A model generated the notes under the pieces. The model worked only from the letters and a program-made list of their open reading frames with translations, searched no databases and had not been told where the DNA came from. From Bacteroides sp. 51 (GTDB lineage Bacteria > Bacteroidota > Bacteroidia > Bacteroidales > Bacteroidaceae), in the NCBI RefSeq assembly GCF_010500965.1, contig NZ_QVMI01000028.1, positions 1 through 64,000 on the forward strand: a DNA stretch of 64,000 bases, read 5' to 3'. Positions 25,385 to 34,895 of this stretch are shown piece by piece; position 1 is the first letter of the stretch, and every line of letters begins with the position of its first letter. The position numbers and the translations under genes are program-made.

Positions 25385-27487
25385 TTATTGTTCCCACCAG
25401 AGTTTCAGGTTATCTGAACCGGCATCTTTCCAGATACTACCGGTAGCATCGGTTCCATCAAGAATGCGCCCCGTTTTATTTGCTTCTATGGTGTACGTAG
25501 GTGGGGTGGCACCATTATCATGGATACTAAATTCTCCCCATGCGGTTTGGGCGCCTGCGGCTGCTACATAAGTAGAGCGCAATGTAGAGAATAAGGTAAT
25601 ACCTGTTCCGTTATGTTCTACGGTTGCAGAACCGCCCATACCATCAAAATCATTCGTTAGGTTGCCTGCTACAGTAACCTGATTCTGCGTTGAGGCACAA
25701 TATTGAATGCTGCCGCCATCTACTATGCCAATGATACAACCCCATTCATAAGTAAGAGTAACCGAAACCGAGCCTGTGGCATAACAACCCAAAACGGGAG
25801 AATAAACGGTTCCTACCAAACCACCTACCCTATATTTTCCTGAAACATTACCCGTAGCATAACAACCGGCCAGCATGCTACCTTCACCGTAAATTATCCC
25901 TATCAAACCGCCAACATTGTCACAGCCTGCTCCGGTTACACTTCCTGTGGCATAACAGCCTACCACTTTGGAACCATTAACTTCACCAAACAAACCACCT
26001 GTATTTGTTGAGCCATTAACTTTTGCTGAAGAATGGCAGGCTATAGCAGGGGTTCCTACGAGAGAGCCTACTAAACCACCGGTAAAACCATCTGGCCACC
26101 CCTTTATCTCGGCTTCGGCACCCGTAACACTACAACCGGACAATCCGGACATACCTGATATCCAACCTGCCAATGCACCGACATGACCTATTCCGGTTAT
26201 CTTCGGATTCTCCAATGTAAGGTTGCTAATACCATATTTATTAGAAGCTCCATTAATACTACCAAATAACCCCTGATAATAAGCATTCGGAGCATTTATA
26301 TACAACCCTTTGATTGTATGTCCGCCTCCATCAAAAGCTATAGAAATTGAAGTACTGCTACTATTTATCGGTATCCAGTTCTTTGCTGTGCCCCCCATAG
26401 TGGCGGCATCGCCACATATTCCTTCCGCACCAAGGTCTATATCCGAAGTTAGCTTATAGTATTTATTTACATAGTTCTGTTTCGACACTCCGTTCAAACG
26501 ATCTGCCAACAGTTTCAGTTGAGCACCATTGGCTATTTCGTAAGCCTTGTCGGCAGTAGAGCCATCTATGTCGGGGGCACCTTCATTACTGAATGTATCG
26601 TTCTCTTTCGTCAACGTGACGCTTGCATTATAGAGGTTTCCCGCCTCGAGCGTAGCATCCGGAAGAGAACCTTTATATATATTCCCAGCATCGTCTGTTG
26701 CTTGCACCTCGATTTCGGATAGCTCAACCGGAGGGAGAGAAAGGTAGACCGTGGTCTTATTGTCCGTCACAGGAAATGAACTTTCGTTGGAAGTAGTAAT
26801 TGTCTCTTTGCCAACATACCTAATAACCGGATTTTCTTGAGTCAGGTTTGCCGTCAAAGAATAATATATCCCTTCCCCATTCAGCATCACCTGGCGCACA
26901 GAAGTCACTCCATTGGGCAACTCTAAAGTCAATTTTACCGCAGCAGATAAGTAGCGGAACGAAAAAGCCGGTTCGGTATTTGGATCATACTTCGTAAAAG
27001 CATACATACATAAACGCAGGTCTTCCAGTTTACCGGTCTGTTTGTCCAAAGCAAAGGTTACCTGTTCAGCGCCCGAAGAAGAAGTAGGACTGGGATAAAC
27101 AGCATACAGCATTTGACCCCCTGTCAAACCTCCGTCAAGGTTACCGGTAAAGGTTGCCAACTTCTTATTAGTAGAGTGAATGCCTGCCTGGGTAAAAGTC
27201 TCCCTATTAGTAGAATAAGAGCGATTATACAACACATAGAACTCCTCCCCCGTTTCTTTCCAGTTCACCGTCAGCCCGATGTATTGGCCGCTGTTGTCTT
27301 CTTCATAACTAAGGCGGGTAGAAGAATCGGAAGCAGGCATACCGGCACGCACGGTTATAGTCAGCGGCGGGGCATCGGGGGTATCCGGAATTATTGGTTC
27401 CGGTTCATTCTGGGTACAGGCAGTTAATGCACAGAAGCCTACAACGGCATAGAAGAAATTGCAGTTTTTCTTTTCTTTTTTCATCAT
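25385..27487 (-). CDS. GLUG-repeat, fimbrillin-like surface lipoprotein
   Basis: A 700-residue lipoprotein with signal and lipobox 'ALTACTQNEPEP'. Residues 40-300 look like a fimbrillin/Mfa-type N-terminal region ('STRLSYEEDNSGQYIGLTVNWKETGEEFYVLY', 'ATFTGNLDGGLTGGQMLYAVYP'), seen in Bacteroidales pilins and tip adhesins. Residues 320-620 hold repeated GLUG motifs such as 'GGLVGSLVG', 'GGLFGEVNGSKVVGCYATGSV', 'GGLIGIIYGEGSMLAGCYATGNV' and 'GGLVGTVY', which form a beta-solenoid-like adhesive region. It probably sits on the outer surface as an adhesin. Downstream is a 70-80 residue partner, upstream an AraC-type TPR regulator that may control it. Confidence 0.82.
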   Translation of the reverse strand: MMKKEKKNCNFFYAVVGFCALTACTQNEPEPIIPDTPDAPPLTITVRAGMPASDSSTRLSYEEDNSGQYIGLTVNWKETGEEFYVLYNRSYSTNRETFTQAGIHSTNKKLATFTGNLDGGLTGGQMLYAVYPSPTSSSGAEQVTFALDKQTGKLEDLRLCMYAFTKYDPNTEPAFSFRYLSAAVKLTLELPNGVTSVRQVMLNGEGIYYSLTANLTQENPVIRYVGKETITTSNESSFPVTDNKTTVYLSLPPVELSEIEVQATDDAGNIYKGSLPDATLEAGNLYNASVTLTKENDTFSNEGAPDIDGSTADKAYEIANGAQLKLLADRLNGVSKQNYVNKYYKLTSDIDLGAEGICGDAATMGGTAKNWIPINSSSTSISIAFDGGGHTIKGLYINAPNAYYQGLFGSINGASNKYGISNLTLENPKITGIGHVGALAGWISGMSGLSGCSVTGAEAEIKGWPDGFTGGLVGSLVGTPAIACHSSAKVNGSTNTGGLFGEVNGSKVVGCYATGSVTGAGCDNVGGLIGIIYGEGSMLAGCYATGNVSGKYRVGGLVGTVYSPVLGCYATGSVSVTLTYEWGCIIGIVDGGSIQYCASTQNQVTVAGNLTNDFDGMGGSATVEHNGTGITLFSTLRSTYVAAAGAQTAWGEFSIHDNGATPPTYTIEANKTGRILDGTDATGSIWKDAGSDNLKLWWEQ

Positions 27488-27619
27488 TATATCGCTTTAT
27501 ATCATAGGATGTATGAATTGTCCTGAAAACTTTCTGCGAAAGTATATCAGGGCGATATAGCAGTGTCATTGATTCTGGAAAACTTTTCATTGATTCCGGA
27601 AAAAGTAGGCTTCCCTGCG

Positions 27620-29326
27620 TCAGGAGGCGTTCTTCTTCAACATTTTCCGGTAGTCGGACGGGGTCATTCCGTACATTCGTGTAAATGCTTTCAGAAAGGG
27701 GTCGTATGAGGTAAACCCTGCATCCATCGCTATGGTGTGCATGGTGGTTTTAGATTCATCGGACATCAAACGGAGGGCATGTTCGAGACGGAGCCGGTTG
27801 ATGTAGGCAGCCACCGTTAGTTGCGTAGCAGCCTGAATGGCATCCGACAGATAGCGCTCGTTGGTGTTGAGATGAAGGGCGAGTTGTTTGCGGTCTATGT
27901 TGGGTTGTATATATAGTTTTTCCTCTTTCATCAGTTGCTCCAGCTTGCGGAAAAGTATCTGTTCGCGCGTGAGCTCTTCTTCGCGGACAGGCGTAGGCAT
28001 CTTATCGGCAGCCTCAACCTGATGCAGATGTTCCTGTATCTGCTCGTAAAGAACACGGTTCTTTTGGCGCAGGCGTGCCGAATAGCGTATGTATATGCAG
28101 ATGATGATAAGCAGCAATACGCACCCGCCCATAGCAATCAGGGCTTTGAGCAGGTTCAGGTTTGCCTGGGCTTCCAGTGCATCTACCTGGTAGAGGGTGT
28201 GCAGGTCGTTCAAATGGGCATCCCAGGTGGTGGTACGTAGTGAGTCGGTCATGGGCACCATGCGTTCATAATCGTCGAGGGCACGGCGGACATAGCCGAT
28301 AGAGGAAGCGTCGCCACGGTCGAGGCCACGGAGTATCTTGATACGAGACTCGAGGGCAAGAATCTGGCTGAAATGGTCTGCCAGAGAGTCGTTCGCCATC
28401 ACAAGACTATCGGCAGCCACAAGGGCACGCTCGTAACGCCCGGTGTAGTAGTTTACATGCATCAGGAAATCAATGTAGTTCACCTGTAGGGAGGGTATCT
28501 TCATAACGATCTCTTCGGCCAGGACAAGGCAGGAGTCGGCAGGAGCGGCTTGCCCCAGCATGCCATAGCCCAAGGCGAGGTCGAGCTGGCAGTAGAACTC
28601 ATCGAATATATTTGCCAGCGGACTGGTAGTGACCAAAGCCGCAAAGTTCAGCGACTCGGCCAGTCCTTCCTCGACACGGTCTGCGCGGTAGAGAAGCCGG
28701 CAAAGCAGATTGTAGAGCCGCAACGAACGGTCGTCATGCTCCGGATAGCTCTTAAACTGGCCCAACGCTTTCTGGGTGTACTCGATAGCTTCCTGCGAAC
28801 GGTCCAGGCGATGGTAGGTGAACGCCATGCACATATTGGCAAAGGCAATGCCGAGATCTATCTGTTGCTGCGTGGCGGTTTCGTAAATGGCGTTCGACTC
28901 GCGCAGCGCACTCTCTACGCGTTCTACATCGAGCAGAGATTCCACATACAAGCTGCGGCAATAGTAGTAAAACTTCCACGATCCGTTCTTTTCCAGAAAA
29001 TGGAGCGTGGAAGGCAGTTCGGCTTGCAGGCTGTCTATCTCATAGTAATTGGCAAAGCACTGGATGCGCGACATGCGGGCGTAGGCTTCCTCGTGCACAT
29101 TGCGCTGGCGGTGTGCCTCGTCGACATAGCGACGGAGCACGGCAAGCTCAGTGGCCATGTCCAACTGTTGCGCCTCGCCGTGCAAGGCGGTATAGGCATC
29201 GAGTTTTTCCTGCCCCTCTAGTTCGGATATGCGGACATTGATACTGTCGAAGGGTGTAGAAGCCGTAGCACGGGTGCCGATCAGGGCGGACAGCAGTAAA
29301 AGATATGTTAGAAAGAAACGTTTCAT
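27620..29326 (-). CDS. Membrane TPR regulator with AraC-type DNA-binding domain
   Basis: A 568-residue hybrid protein: signal/anchor (MKRFFLTYLLLLSALIGTRATA), a periplasmic region of TPR-like helical hairpins (about 30-375), one membrane span ('ALIAMGGCVLLLIIICIYI', about 385-405), a short coiled coil, and a cytoplasmic AraC-type double helix-turn-helix (about 460-565, 'LHLNTNERYLSDAIQAATQLTVAAYINRLRLEHAL', 'IAMDAGFTSYDPFLKAFTRMYGMTPSDYRK'). One-component regulators of this shape are common in Bacteroidales and sense envelope signals. Its place upstream of the GLUG lipoprotein suggests that gene as target. Confidence 0.85.
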   Translation of the reverse strand: MKRFFLTYLLLLSALIGTRATASTPFDSINVRISELEGQEKLDAYTALHGEAQQLDMATELAVLRRYVDEAHRQRNVHEEAYARMSRIQCFANYYEIDSLQAELPSTLHFLEKNGSWKFYYYCRSLYVESLLDVERVESALRESNAIYETATQQQIDLGIAFANMCMAFTYHRLDRSQEAIEYTQKALGQFKSYPEHDDRSLRLYNLLCRLLYRADRVEEGLAESLNFAALVTTSPLANIFDEFYCQLDLALGYGMLGQAAPADSCLVLAEEIVMKIPSLQVNYIDFLMHVNYYTGRYERALVAADSLVMANDSLADHFSQILALESRIKILRGLDRGDASSIGYVRRALDDYERMVPMTDSLRTTTWDAHLNDLHTLYQVDALEAQANLNLLKALIAMGGCVLLLIIICIYIRYSARLRQKNRVLYEQIQEHLHQVEAADKMPTPVREEELTREQILFRKLEQLMKEEKLYIQPNIDRKQLALHLNTNERYLSDAIQAATQLTVAAYINRLRLEHALRLMSDESKTTMHTIAMDAGFTSYDPFLKAFTRMYGMTPSDYRKMLKKNAS

Positions 29327-29380
29327 AGCAGTGTTCTTTTGAAAAGGTCCGCAAGATAGTAAAAATATACACAGCTTCCA

Positions 29381-30640
29381 CTATTCAGCGCGCAAAGTAT
29401 CGGCCGGTTGTATCCGCGAAGCCAACCGCGAAGGATACCATACGGCAAAGCCGGAGATGATGGCAAGGAACAGCAGAGTAATGCCGTAGTTTAAGAAATA
29501 GTGTCCGCTGCCAAACCCTGCTTGTTTGTAATCGGCAAGAGGAATACCTATGGTTTCCAGAAGTTCGCTTTGTCCGAGGTTGACACAGATATAAGCTCCG
29601 ATAAGACTGGCGATAAGAAGCAGTATCATTGTCTCCGTAAACATTTGCCATTGTACCTTCCGCTTGGAAGAACCCAATGCAAGGCGAAGGCCGATTTCAC
29701 TTCTTCTGGACTCTGTTCTCGACCAGAACGTACCGATAATGCCAAGAAATACATTGATGAAGAGGAAAGCCGTGATAGCCAATACACTCTTTATTTCATC
29801 GCCCGTATCACCTTCATCATAACGCTCTTTTCTTTCCTCCAGAGAGGTAACGTTGTCCAGGTAATAAGGTCCGATAAGTAGCTGATCTTTCATTTCCTTC
29901 CTGAACCGATCCATAAAGCCCTCTGCTGCATCCGGATTTACACGGACAACGGTCTCACAGTATTTAATTTCATACTGTGAGCGTGTCAAGGGTTTAAACA
30001 TCGCACAGTCATATCCATTAAAGGCCGATCTTTTCTGTTTCCCGGTTACTCCAATCACAGTATATGGCTTATCGTCATCTTTATCGCGTCTAAGTTGTTT
30101 CACCTCAGTGATAGGGATCGCCGGATTCTTTTCGTCCTGGAAATAACCGTTACGGTTGGGGCTAATCAGGGCAACTCTATCCTCGTTTGTAACATCTACT
30201 TCGTTAAAAATGCGACCATATTCAAGATTCATCTTAAACACATCGAAATATCCCGGATTAACTTGTTTCACCAATACCGTATAGGCGATAGAGTCGTTAT
30301 TGACCAACTGCCCCTGAGACGATGTCGAGTTTCCGTAAGGAATGGCAGCCCTCGAAATACTGACACCCTCGATGCCCGGGTATTTCTCCAATCTTTCTTG
30401 CAATATCATGGTATGACCATAACGATCGTCTTTAGCTTCTTCTATATCAGCGTTCATTCGCATCTCTATCAGATAGGTATGTTTGATGTCATACCCCAAC
30501 GGTTCGAAATAGCGGCTGCCGATGTAATACAGATAATCGCTGCAAAACCAGAACACACAGAACACTACGATAAATTCCAGAAAGATCAACACATTCGATT
30601 TGCGTTCATTCCAGATTACTTTAATTATATGGCGCATCAT
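29381..30640 (-). CDS. MacB-like ABC transporter permease (second)
   Basis: A 419-residue permease: N-terminal membrane helix ('NVLIFLEFIVVFCVFWFCSDYLYYI'), a large periplasmic MacB_PCD-type domain (about 45-280), then a three-helix FtsX domain with 'SRTESRRSEIGLRLALGSSKRKVQWQMFTETMILLLIASLIGAY' and the closing 'RIQPADTLRAE'. Such permeases use cytoplasmic ATP hydrolysis to move substrates across the periplasm and outer membrane through mechanotransmission. It is the last gene of the ATPase-permease-permease operon (2-bp gap to the previous permease). Its 3' end has a diverged duplicate beside the NtrC gene. Confidence 0.85.
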   Translation of the reverse strand: MMRHIIKVIWNERKSNVLIFLEFIVVFCVFWFCSDYLYYIGSRYFEPLGYDIKHTYLIEMRMNADIEEAKDDRYGHTMILQERLEKYPGIEGVSISRAAIPYGNSTSSQGQLVNNDSIAYTVLVKQVNPGYFDVFKMNLEYGRIFNEVDVTNEDRVALISPNRNGYFQDEKNPAIPITEVKQLRRDKDDDKPYTVIGVTGKQKRSAFNGYDCAMFKPLTRSQYEIKYCETVVRVNPDAAEGFMDRFRKEMKDQLLIGPYYLDNVTSLEERKERYDEGDTGDEIKSVLAITAFLFINVFLGIIGTFWSRTESRRSEIGLRLALGSSKRKVQWQMFTETMILLLIASLIGAYICVNLGQSELLETIGIPLADYKQAGFGSGHYFLNYGITLLFLAIISGFAVWYPSRLASRIQPADTLRAE

Positions 30641-30642
30641 CT

Positions 30643-31932
30643 TTATTTTTCGTTTTGGTTGATTGAATTGATTATGCTTACCCTCGATGCCCTGTATGCA
30701 GGCAGTCCGGCCGAAAGAAGGTTGATAATGAGGCAGACCACGAATACGGCAATAAAGGTGACCGGAGAAACTAATGTGGCAAGAGGTATAACGGCATCAT
30801 CGGACAAACCAAGCAACCATGTTCTCATCCAAAGAACAACTACATAAGAAAGAATCAGTCCCAGAGCGCCACCGATAAGAGAGGTTATGAGGTTCTCATA
30901 TAGAACCTGTACGAGGATAACGTACTTCTTGGCGCCGAAAGCCTTTCGCACTCCGATCTCGGTTGTGCGTTTCTTGATGCGCGAAAGGCTGATGCCCGAA
31001 AGGTTCAGAGCGGGAACAAGAAGCAAAATGAGGAGGATAACTACTCGTTTACGATACATTACATTGATGCTTTCTTCAACATCTTCAGGGCTATATCCGG
31101 ATATATCAGATACAAACACCCTGTGGTTATGAGGTCCGCGTACGTACAAAGCCTCCGGTTGTTTATCTATTCCGTGCCTTTTCTCGGCATTTCTTATTTC
31201 AGCAGCAATAGCAGGATAGTCGGCGGTGGTTTTTGCCAAAAAGGCCACAAGGTAAGAATTGTTCTTGTCATAACCACTTACCGAGGTATAAGGAATCCAC
31301 AGCTTGCCACTTGCCTGTCTGAACACGGGGGAAACATCTTTCACCACGCCAATAACCTGATACTCTTTTTTATTCAATTCGATAGTCTTACCCAAAGGTT
31401 CTTCTCCTTTGAAGAGTGTCCGGGCTTCACCCTCACAAATAACAGCGTAGGGCATGCCCGATTCGAATTCTTCTTGTGTATAGGCTCTTCCTTTGACGAA
31501 GGAGAAAGAGAATAGCTGCCAATAGTTGGCATCTGTGCTCCGTACTCTTCCAATGGCAACTGATTCTTTCTTACCGCCTGTGTCGACCGTTGCGTTCTGC
31601 ATGTTGCTATAGCCATAAACAGAGACTAATTCGGGCGTCTCTAAATCTTGCAGGTAATCATGCACAATGTCGTAGCCTACACTTCCGACCCATGAATTTC
31701 TTACATTTTTCACCGAATCGCTTAGGCTGTAGCCATCGGCGTAGTATGTTCTGTACCTGTTGATCTCGGGTGCAACGTTTACGTTCTTTACTTCTTCTGC
31801 CACAATGATGGTCATGATCATCATAATGGCCAGCGCCGTACCCAGAATGGCAATGATGCTCATAAACTTATTCTGTTTAAGCATGTGCACGGCCTGCTTT
31901 ACGTATATTTTCCTGATTCCAATGTTTCCCAT
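30643..31932 (-). CDS. MacB-like ABC transporter permease (first)
   Basis: A 429-residue permease of the same fold: an N-terminal helix ('FMSIIAILGTALAIMMIMTIIVAEE'), periplasmic MacB_PCD domain (about 50-285) and FtsX domain with 'LSRIKKRTTEIGVRKAFGAKKYVILVQVLYENLITSLIGGALG'. It pairs with the second permease as a heterodimer driven by the ATPase gene 14 bp upstream. The substrate cannot be told; in this phylum such exporters are linked to toxic peptides, lipids or drugs. Confidence 0.86.
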   Translation of the reverse strand: MGNIGIRKIYVKQAVHMLKQNKFMSIIAILGTALAIMMIMTIIVAEEVKNVNVAPEINRYRTYYADGYSLSDSVKNVRNSWVGSVGYDIVHDYLQDLETPELVSVYGYSNMQNATVDTGGKKESVAIGRVRSTDANYWQLFSFSFVKGRAYTQEEFESGMPYAVICEGEARTLFKGEEPLGKTIELNKKEYQVIGVVKDVSPVFRQASGKLWIPYTSVSGYDKNNSYLVAFLAKTTADYPAIAAEIRNAEKRHGIDKQPEALYVRGPHNHRVFVSDISGYSPEDVEESINVMYRKRVVILLILLLVPALNLSGISLSRIKKRTTEIGVRKAFGAKKYVILVQVLYENLITSLIGGALGLILSYVVVLWMRTWLLGLSDDAVIPLATLVSPVTFIAVFVVCLIINLLSAGLPAYRASRVSIINSINQNEK

Positions 31933-31946
31933 CTTCTGTCCTCCTT

Positions 31947-32615
31947 CTATTCTACTCTTCTACCGTCAAAGAAACGAATGATGCGCTTGGTTTCGCGGGC
32001 GATATGCTCGTCGTGAGTCACCATTACGATGGTTGCTCCATGCTCATTTAGTTTGAAAAGCAGGTCCATAATCTCGGCTCCCATTTTACTGTCGAGGTTA
32101 CCGGTAGGCTCATCGGCCAATATGATTTTAGGATTACCGACAATGGCGCGGGCAATGGCTACGCGTTGGCACTGTCCGCCCGATAGCTGCGAAGGATAGT
32201 GTTTCATGCGGTGCGACAGTCCTACTTTTTCGAGAACGGCCTTCGCCATCTCGCGACGGCTTTTGTCGGTGGAGTTGCGATAGAGTAAAGGCATCTCTAC
32301 GTTATCCAATACATTTAGTGAGTTGATGAGGTGGAAACTCTGGAATACGAATCCCAGGGTTTTGTTCCGGAACTCGGCCATGGCACCGTCTTTCATACCG
32401 GTGGTGTCTATGCCGTCTATCCGGACTTTGCCTCCGGTAGCCTGGTCGAGCAGTCCGGTAATATTCAGCATCGTACTCTTTCCGCAACCCGACGGCCCCA
32501 TAACGGAAAGGAACTCACCTTGCTCTACCTCCAGGTTGACGTTCTCCAAGGCAATGGTTTCGACTTCTTCCGTACGGTATATCTTAGTAATTCCTTCTAA
32601 ATGAATAATTCCCAT
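31947..32615 (-). CDS. MacB/LolD-type ABC transporter ATPase
   Basis: A 222-residue ATP-binding subunit. Walker A 'GPSGCGKST' (about 40-48), Q-loop 'FVFQSFHLINSLNVLDNV', signature 'LSGGQCQRVAIARAI', Walker B 'IILADEPTGNLD' and H-loop 'VMVTHDEHIA' are all intact. It heads the operon with two FtsX-type permeases. The promoter must lie in the 197-bp gap shared with the divergent sensor kinase at 32813. Confidence 0.92.
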   Translation of the reverse strand: MGIIHLEGITKIYRTEEVETIALENVNLEVEQGEFLSVMGPSGCGKSTMLNITGLLDQATGGKVRIDGIDTTGMKDGAMAEFRNKTLGFVFQSFHLINSLNVLDNVEMPLLYRNSTDKSRREMAKAVLEKVGLSHRMKHYPSQLSGGQCQRVAIARAIVGNPKIILADEPTGNLDSKMGAEIMDLLFKLNEHGATIVMVTHDEHIARETKRIIRFFDGRRVE

Positions 32616-32812
32616 GATGTTTAGTTTAAAATAAATAATGGTTTATCTCCAATAATGCAAGTAGGATGCCACAATTGCTGGATGCTAATAATCAGGAGGT
32701 TAAGAGAAATAAAAGGTGTACGGAAACGGACATTTTTGTCCAAACGCCTTGATTCTTAATAATCTTTCATATCTTTACGGAAAATTACGAAACAACTCTT
32801 TAGGGTATAATT

Positions 32813-34816
32813 ATGCATAAAAAGATAGCCTTCTTATTTACTATCTTACTTTTAGTAGCAGGAACAGCTTCTTCCCAGAATCAGAAAATAGCCGAAGTAG
32901 ATAGTACAACAATGGCTTATTATAAGGAGTGCCAGAAGGTGCTATCCAAGCCTATTGTTATTTCTATGGCCGATACGCTTTACCGGATGGCCGAACATAC
33001 GGGTGACCAACGCATGCAAGCGGTAGCACTGTGCACAAAGTTGGACCATTATTACTACAATAGTAATATGGAGCATCAACAGGATAGTATCATTGCATGG
33101 GTAAAGCGTGTACAGCATTTTGCCAGGAAAACCAATCAGCCTAAATATTATTATTTCGTATGGTCGGCCAGGCTTGTCAGCCACCACCTATACCGGAAAG
33201 AATACAACATCGCCCTACTTGAAGCCGAGAAAATGCTGAAAGAGGCGCAGGAAGAAGATTATAAGGAGGGAATTGCCGACTGTTATGTAACGATGTCAAA
33301 CATCTACTCGGCCAAAGGGCTTAACGCGCAGGTATTTGAGTTTAATTTGAAAGAGATTGAACTTTTTGAGAAATATGACCTGGACAGGTATAACATTACA
33401 CTAAAATATGGGAATGTAGCCGAATACTACGCTGCAAACGGGGAGCCTGAGAAAGTGGAAGAGTATCTTGCCAAAGGCGAGAAAAATGTAAACTCCGCCT
33501 ATCACGAAGCATGTATCAAATTAAACCGCGTAAATTGCTATATCTCCATGGGGAAGCTTCAATCTGCCGGCAAGGTATTGGCGGAAGCACAGCATATCTA
33601 CGCAACAGAAGCCTCTCTTGAAGTAAGGGATGAGATACTGCGCCGGACCGAAATTGATTATTACGGTGCCACCAAAGAATATGACAAAGCATTAATAGCT
33701 TTGGCTGCGTGGGAAAAAACCATTCAATCGCGACAGCAGGAAGTATCCTTGCCCAATCTCTATCTGAAGAAAGCTGATCTATACTGGGATATGGATCGAA
33801 AAAGGGATGCCGCCGAAATGTACCGGAAGTATGTTGATTTAACCCAGGATGAAAAGCAGCAAAATGAAGAAATTACAACGGCAGAAATAGCGACTCTGCT
33901 TAGCGTTCAGAAACTTAGTGCAGAAAACAGGGAACTCGAAAAGCTAACAAGAGACAGGCAATTGCAATATACAGCAATCATTATCATACTGTTAAGTACT
34001 ATCTTGTTGATTGTAATTTATTTCCTGTACCGCCAACGGCGACTCAACCGGAAATTGAAGAAATCACGCGATACGCTTAACGAAAAAAACATCATACTGC
34101 TTAAGGCCGAAGAAGAGCTACGCAAAGCCAAAGAAATAGCCGAAAAGAACAGCGAAATGAAGGATATATTTATCCAGAATATATCGCACGAGATACGTAC
34201 TCCGCTCAACTCTATTGTAGGATTCACGACCATACTTTCGGAGGCATGCCCCACAGAGGAGGTAAGATCTTATGCAGATACGATTGAAAAGAATAGTCAG
34301 TTGCTATTGCAGATGATCAATGATATTATCGAGATCTCAGATCTTGACCGTGGGGTCAGGGAAATAAAATACACTCCGGTTTCCCTGAATGAATGTGGCG
34401 ACCGGGCGATAGAGGAGGTCCGCCCGTTCTTAGCTAAAGATGTTGAACTGTCTTTTACTTCACTATATGGTGATCCGGTTGTACACACCGACAAACAGTT
34501 GGTGACGCAGGTATTAAACCACTTATTGAGTAATGCGGCAAAGTTTACGCACACCGGAGGTATTACACTGACAATAAAGGTAGACAGGAATAAAAAAGAA
34601 GTTCGCTTCATCGTAACAGATTCCGGTATCGGTATTCCGGCAGATAAGCAGGAAAACGTCTTTGAACGCTTCGTCAAACTGAATGAATTCTCGCAAGGCA
34701 CCGGATTGGGGCTGTCTATTTGCCGCCTCTCGGCAGAGAAGCTAAATGGTTATCTGACGATTAACAAGGAATATGCACTGGGAACACAGTTTGTTTTTGG
34801 AATACCTTTGCAATAA
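32813..34816 (+). CDS. TPR-domain sensor histidine kinase
   Basis: A 667-residue membrane kinase: signal/anchor (MHKKIAFLFTILLLVAGTASSQ), a periplasmic region of TPR-like helices (about 30-385), a membrane span ('AIIIILLSTILLIVIYFLY', about 391-409), a long coiled coil, the HisKA domain with phospho-acceptor His in 'NISHEIRTPLNSIVGF' and a HATPase domain ('NHLLSNAAKFTHTGGI', 'VTDSGIGIP', 'GTGLGLSICRL'). No receiver domain and no adjacent response regulator is seen, so its partner is elsewhere. A -7-like TATCTTTA lies at 32770-32777. It is divergent from the ABC exporter, which may be coincidental. Confidence 0.88.
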   Translation: MHKKIAFLFTILLLVAGTASSQNQKIAEVDSTTMAYYKECQKVLSKPIVISMADTLYRMAEHTGDQRMQAVALCTKLDHYYYNSNMEHQQDSIIAWVKRVQHFARKTNQPKYYYFVWSARLVSHHLYRKEYNIALLEAEKMLKEAQEEDYKEGIADCYVTMSNIYSAKGLNAQVFEFNLKEIELFEKYDLDRYNITLKYGNVAEYYAANGEPEKVEEYLAKGEKNVNSAYHEACIKLNRVNCYISMGKLQSAGKVLAEAQHIYATEASLEVRDEILRRTEIDYYGATKEYDKALIALAAWEKTIQSRQQEVSLPNLYLKKADLYWDMDRKRDAAEMYRKYVDLTQDEKQQNEEITTAEIATLLSVQKLSAENRELEKLTRDRQLQYTAIIIILLSTILLIVIYFLYRQRRLNRKLKKSRDTLNEKNIILLKAEEELRKAKEIAEKNSEMKDIFIQNISHEIRTPLNSIVGFTTILSEACPTEEVRSYADTIEKNSQLLLQMINDIIEISDLDRGVREIKYTPVSLNECGDRAIEEVRPFLAKDVELSFTSLYGDPVVHTDKQLVTQVLNHLLSNAAKFTHTGGITLTIKVDRNKKEVRFIVTDSGIGIPADKQENVFERFVKLNEFSQGTGLGLSICRLSAEKLNGYLTINKEYALGTQFVFGIPLQ

Positions 34817-34861
34817 ACTATAAAAAAGTTGTATTGATAAATAGTCTATTGATAAAATCAT

Positions 34862-34869
34862 TATATTTG
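34862..34869 (+). promoter_or_regulatory. -7 element for the gene at 34896
   Basis: TATATTTG fits TAnnTTTG exactly and lies 26 bp before the start codon. The upstream kinase ends at 34816, so the gene probably has its own promoter. Confidence 0.5.
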
Positions 34870-34895
34870 GATGGATACATCAATCAATAGAATAT

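Noticed and set aside
32616-32812. Direct regulation of the ABC exporter by the divergent TPR kinase
   Set aside because: The kinase has no receiver or DNA-binding domain, and no regulator is adjacent; divergence alone is not evidence.
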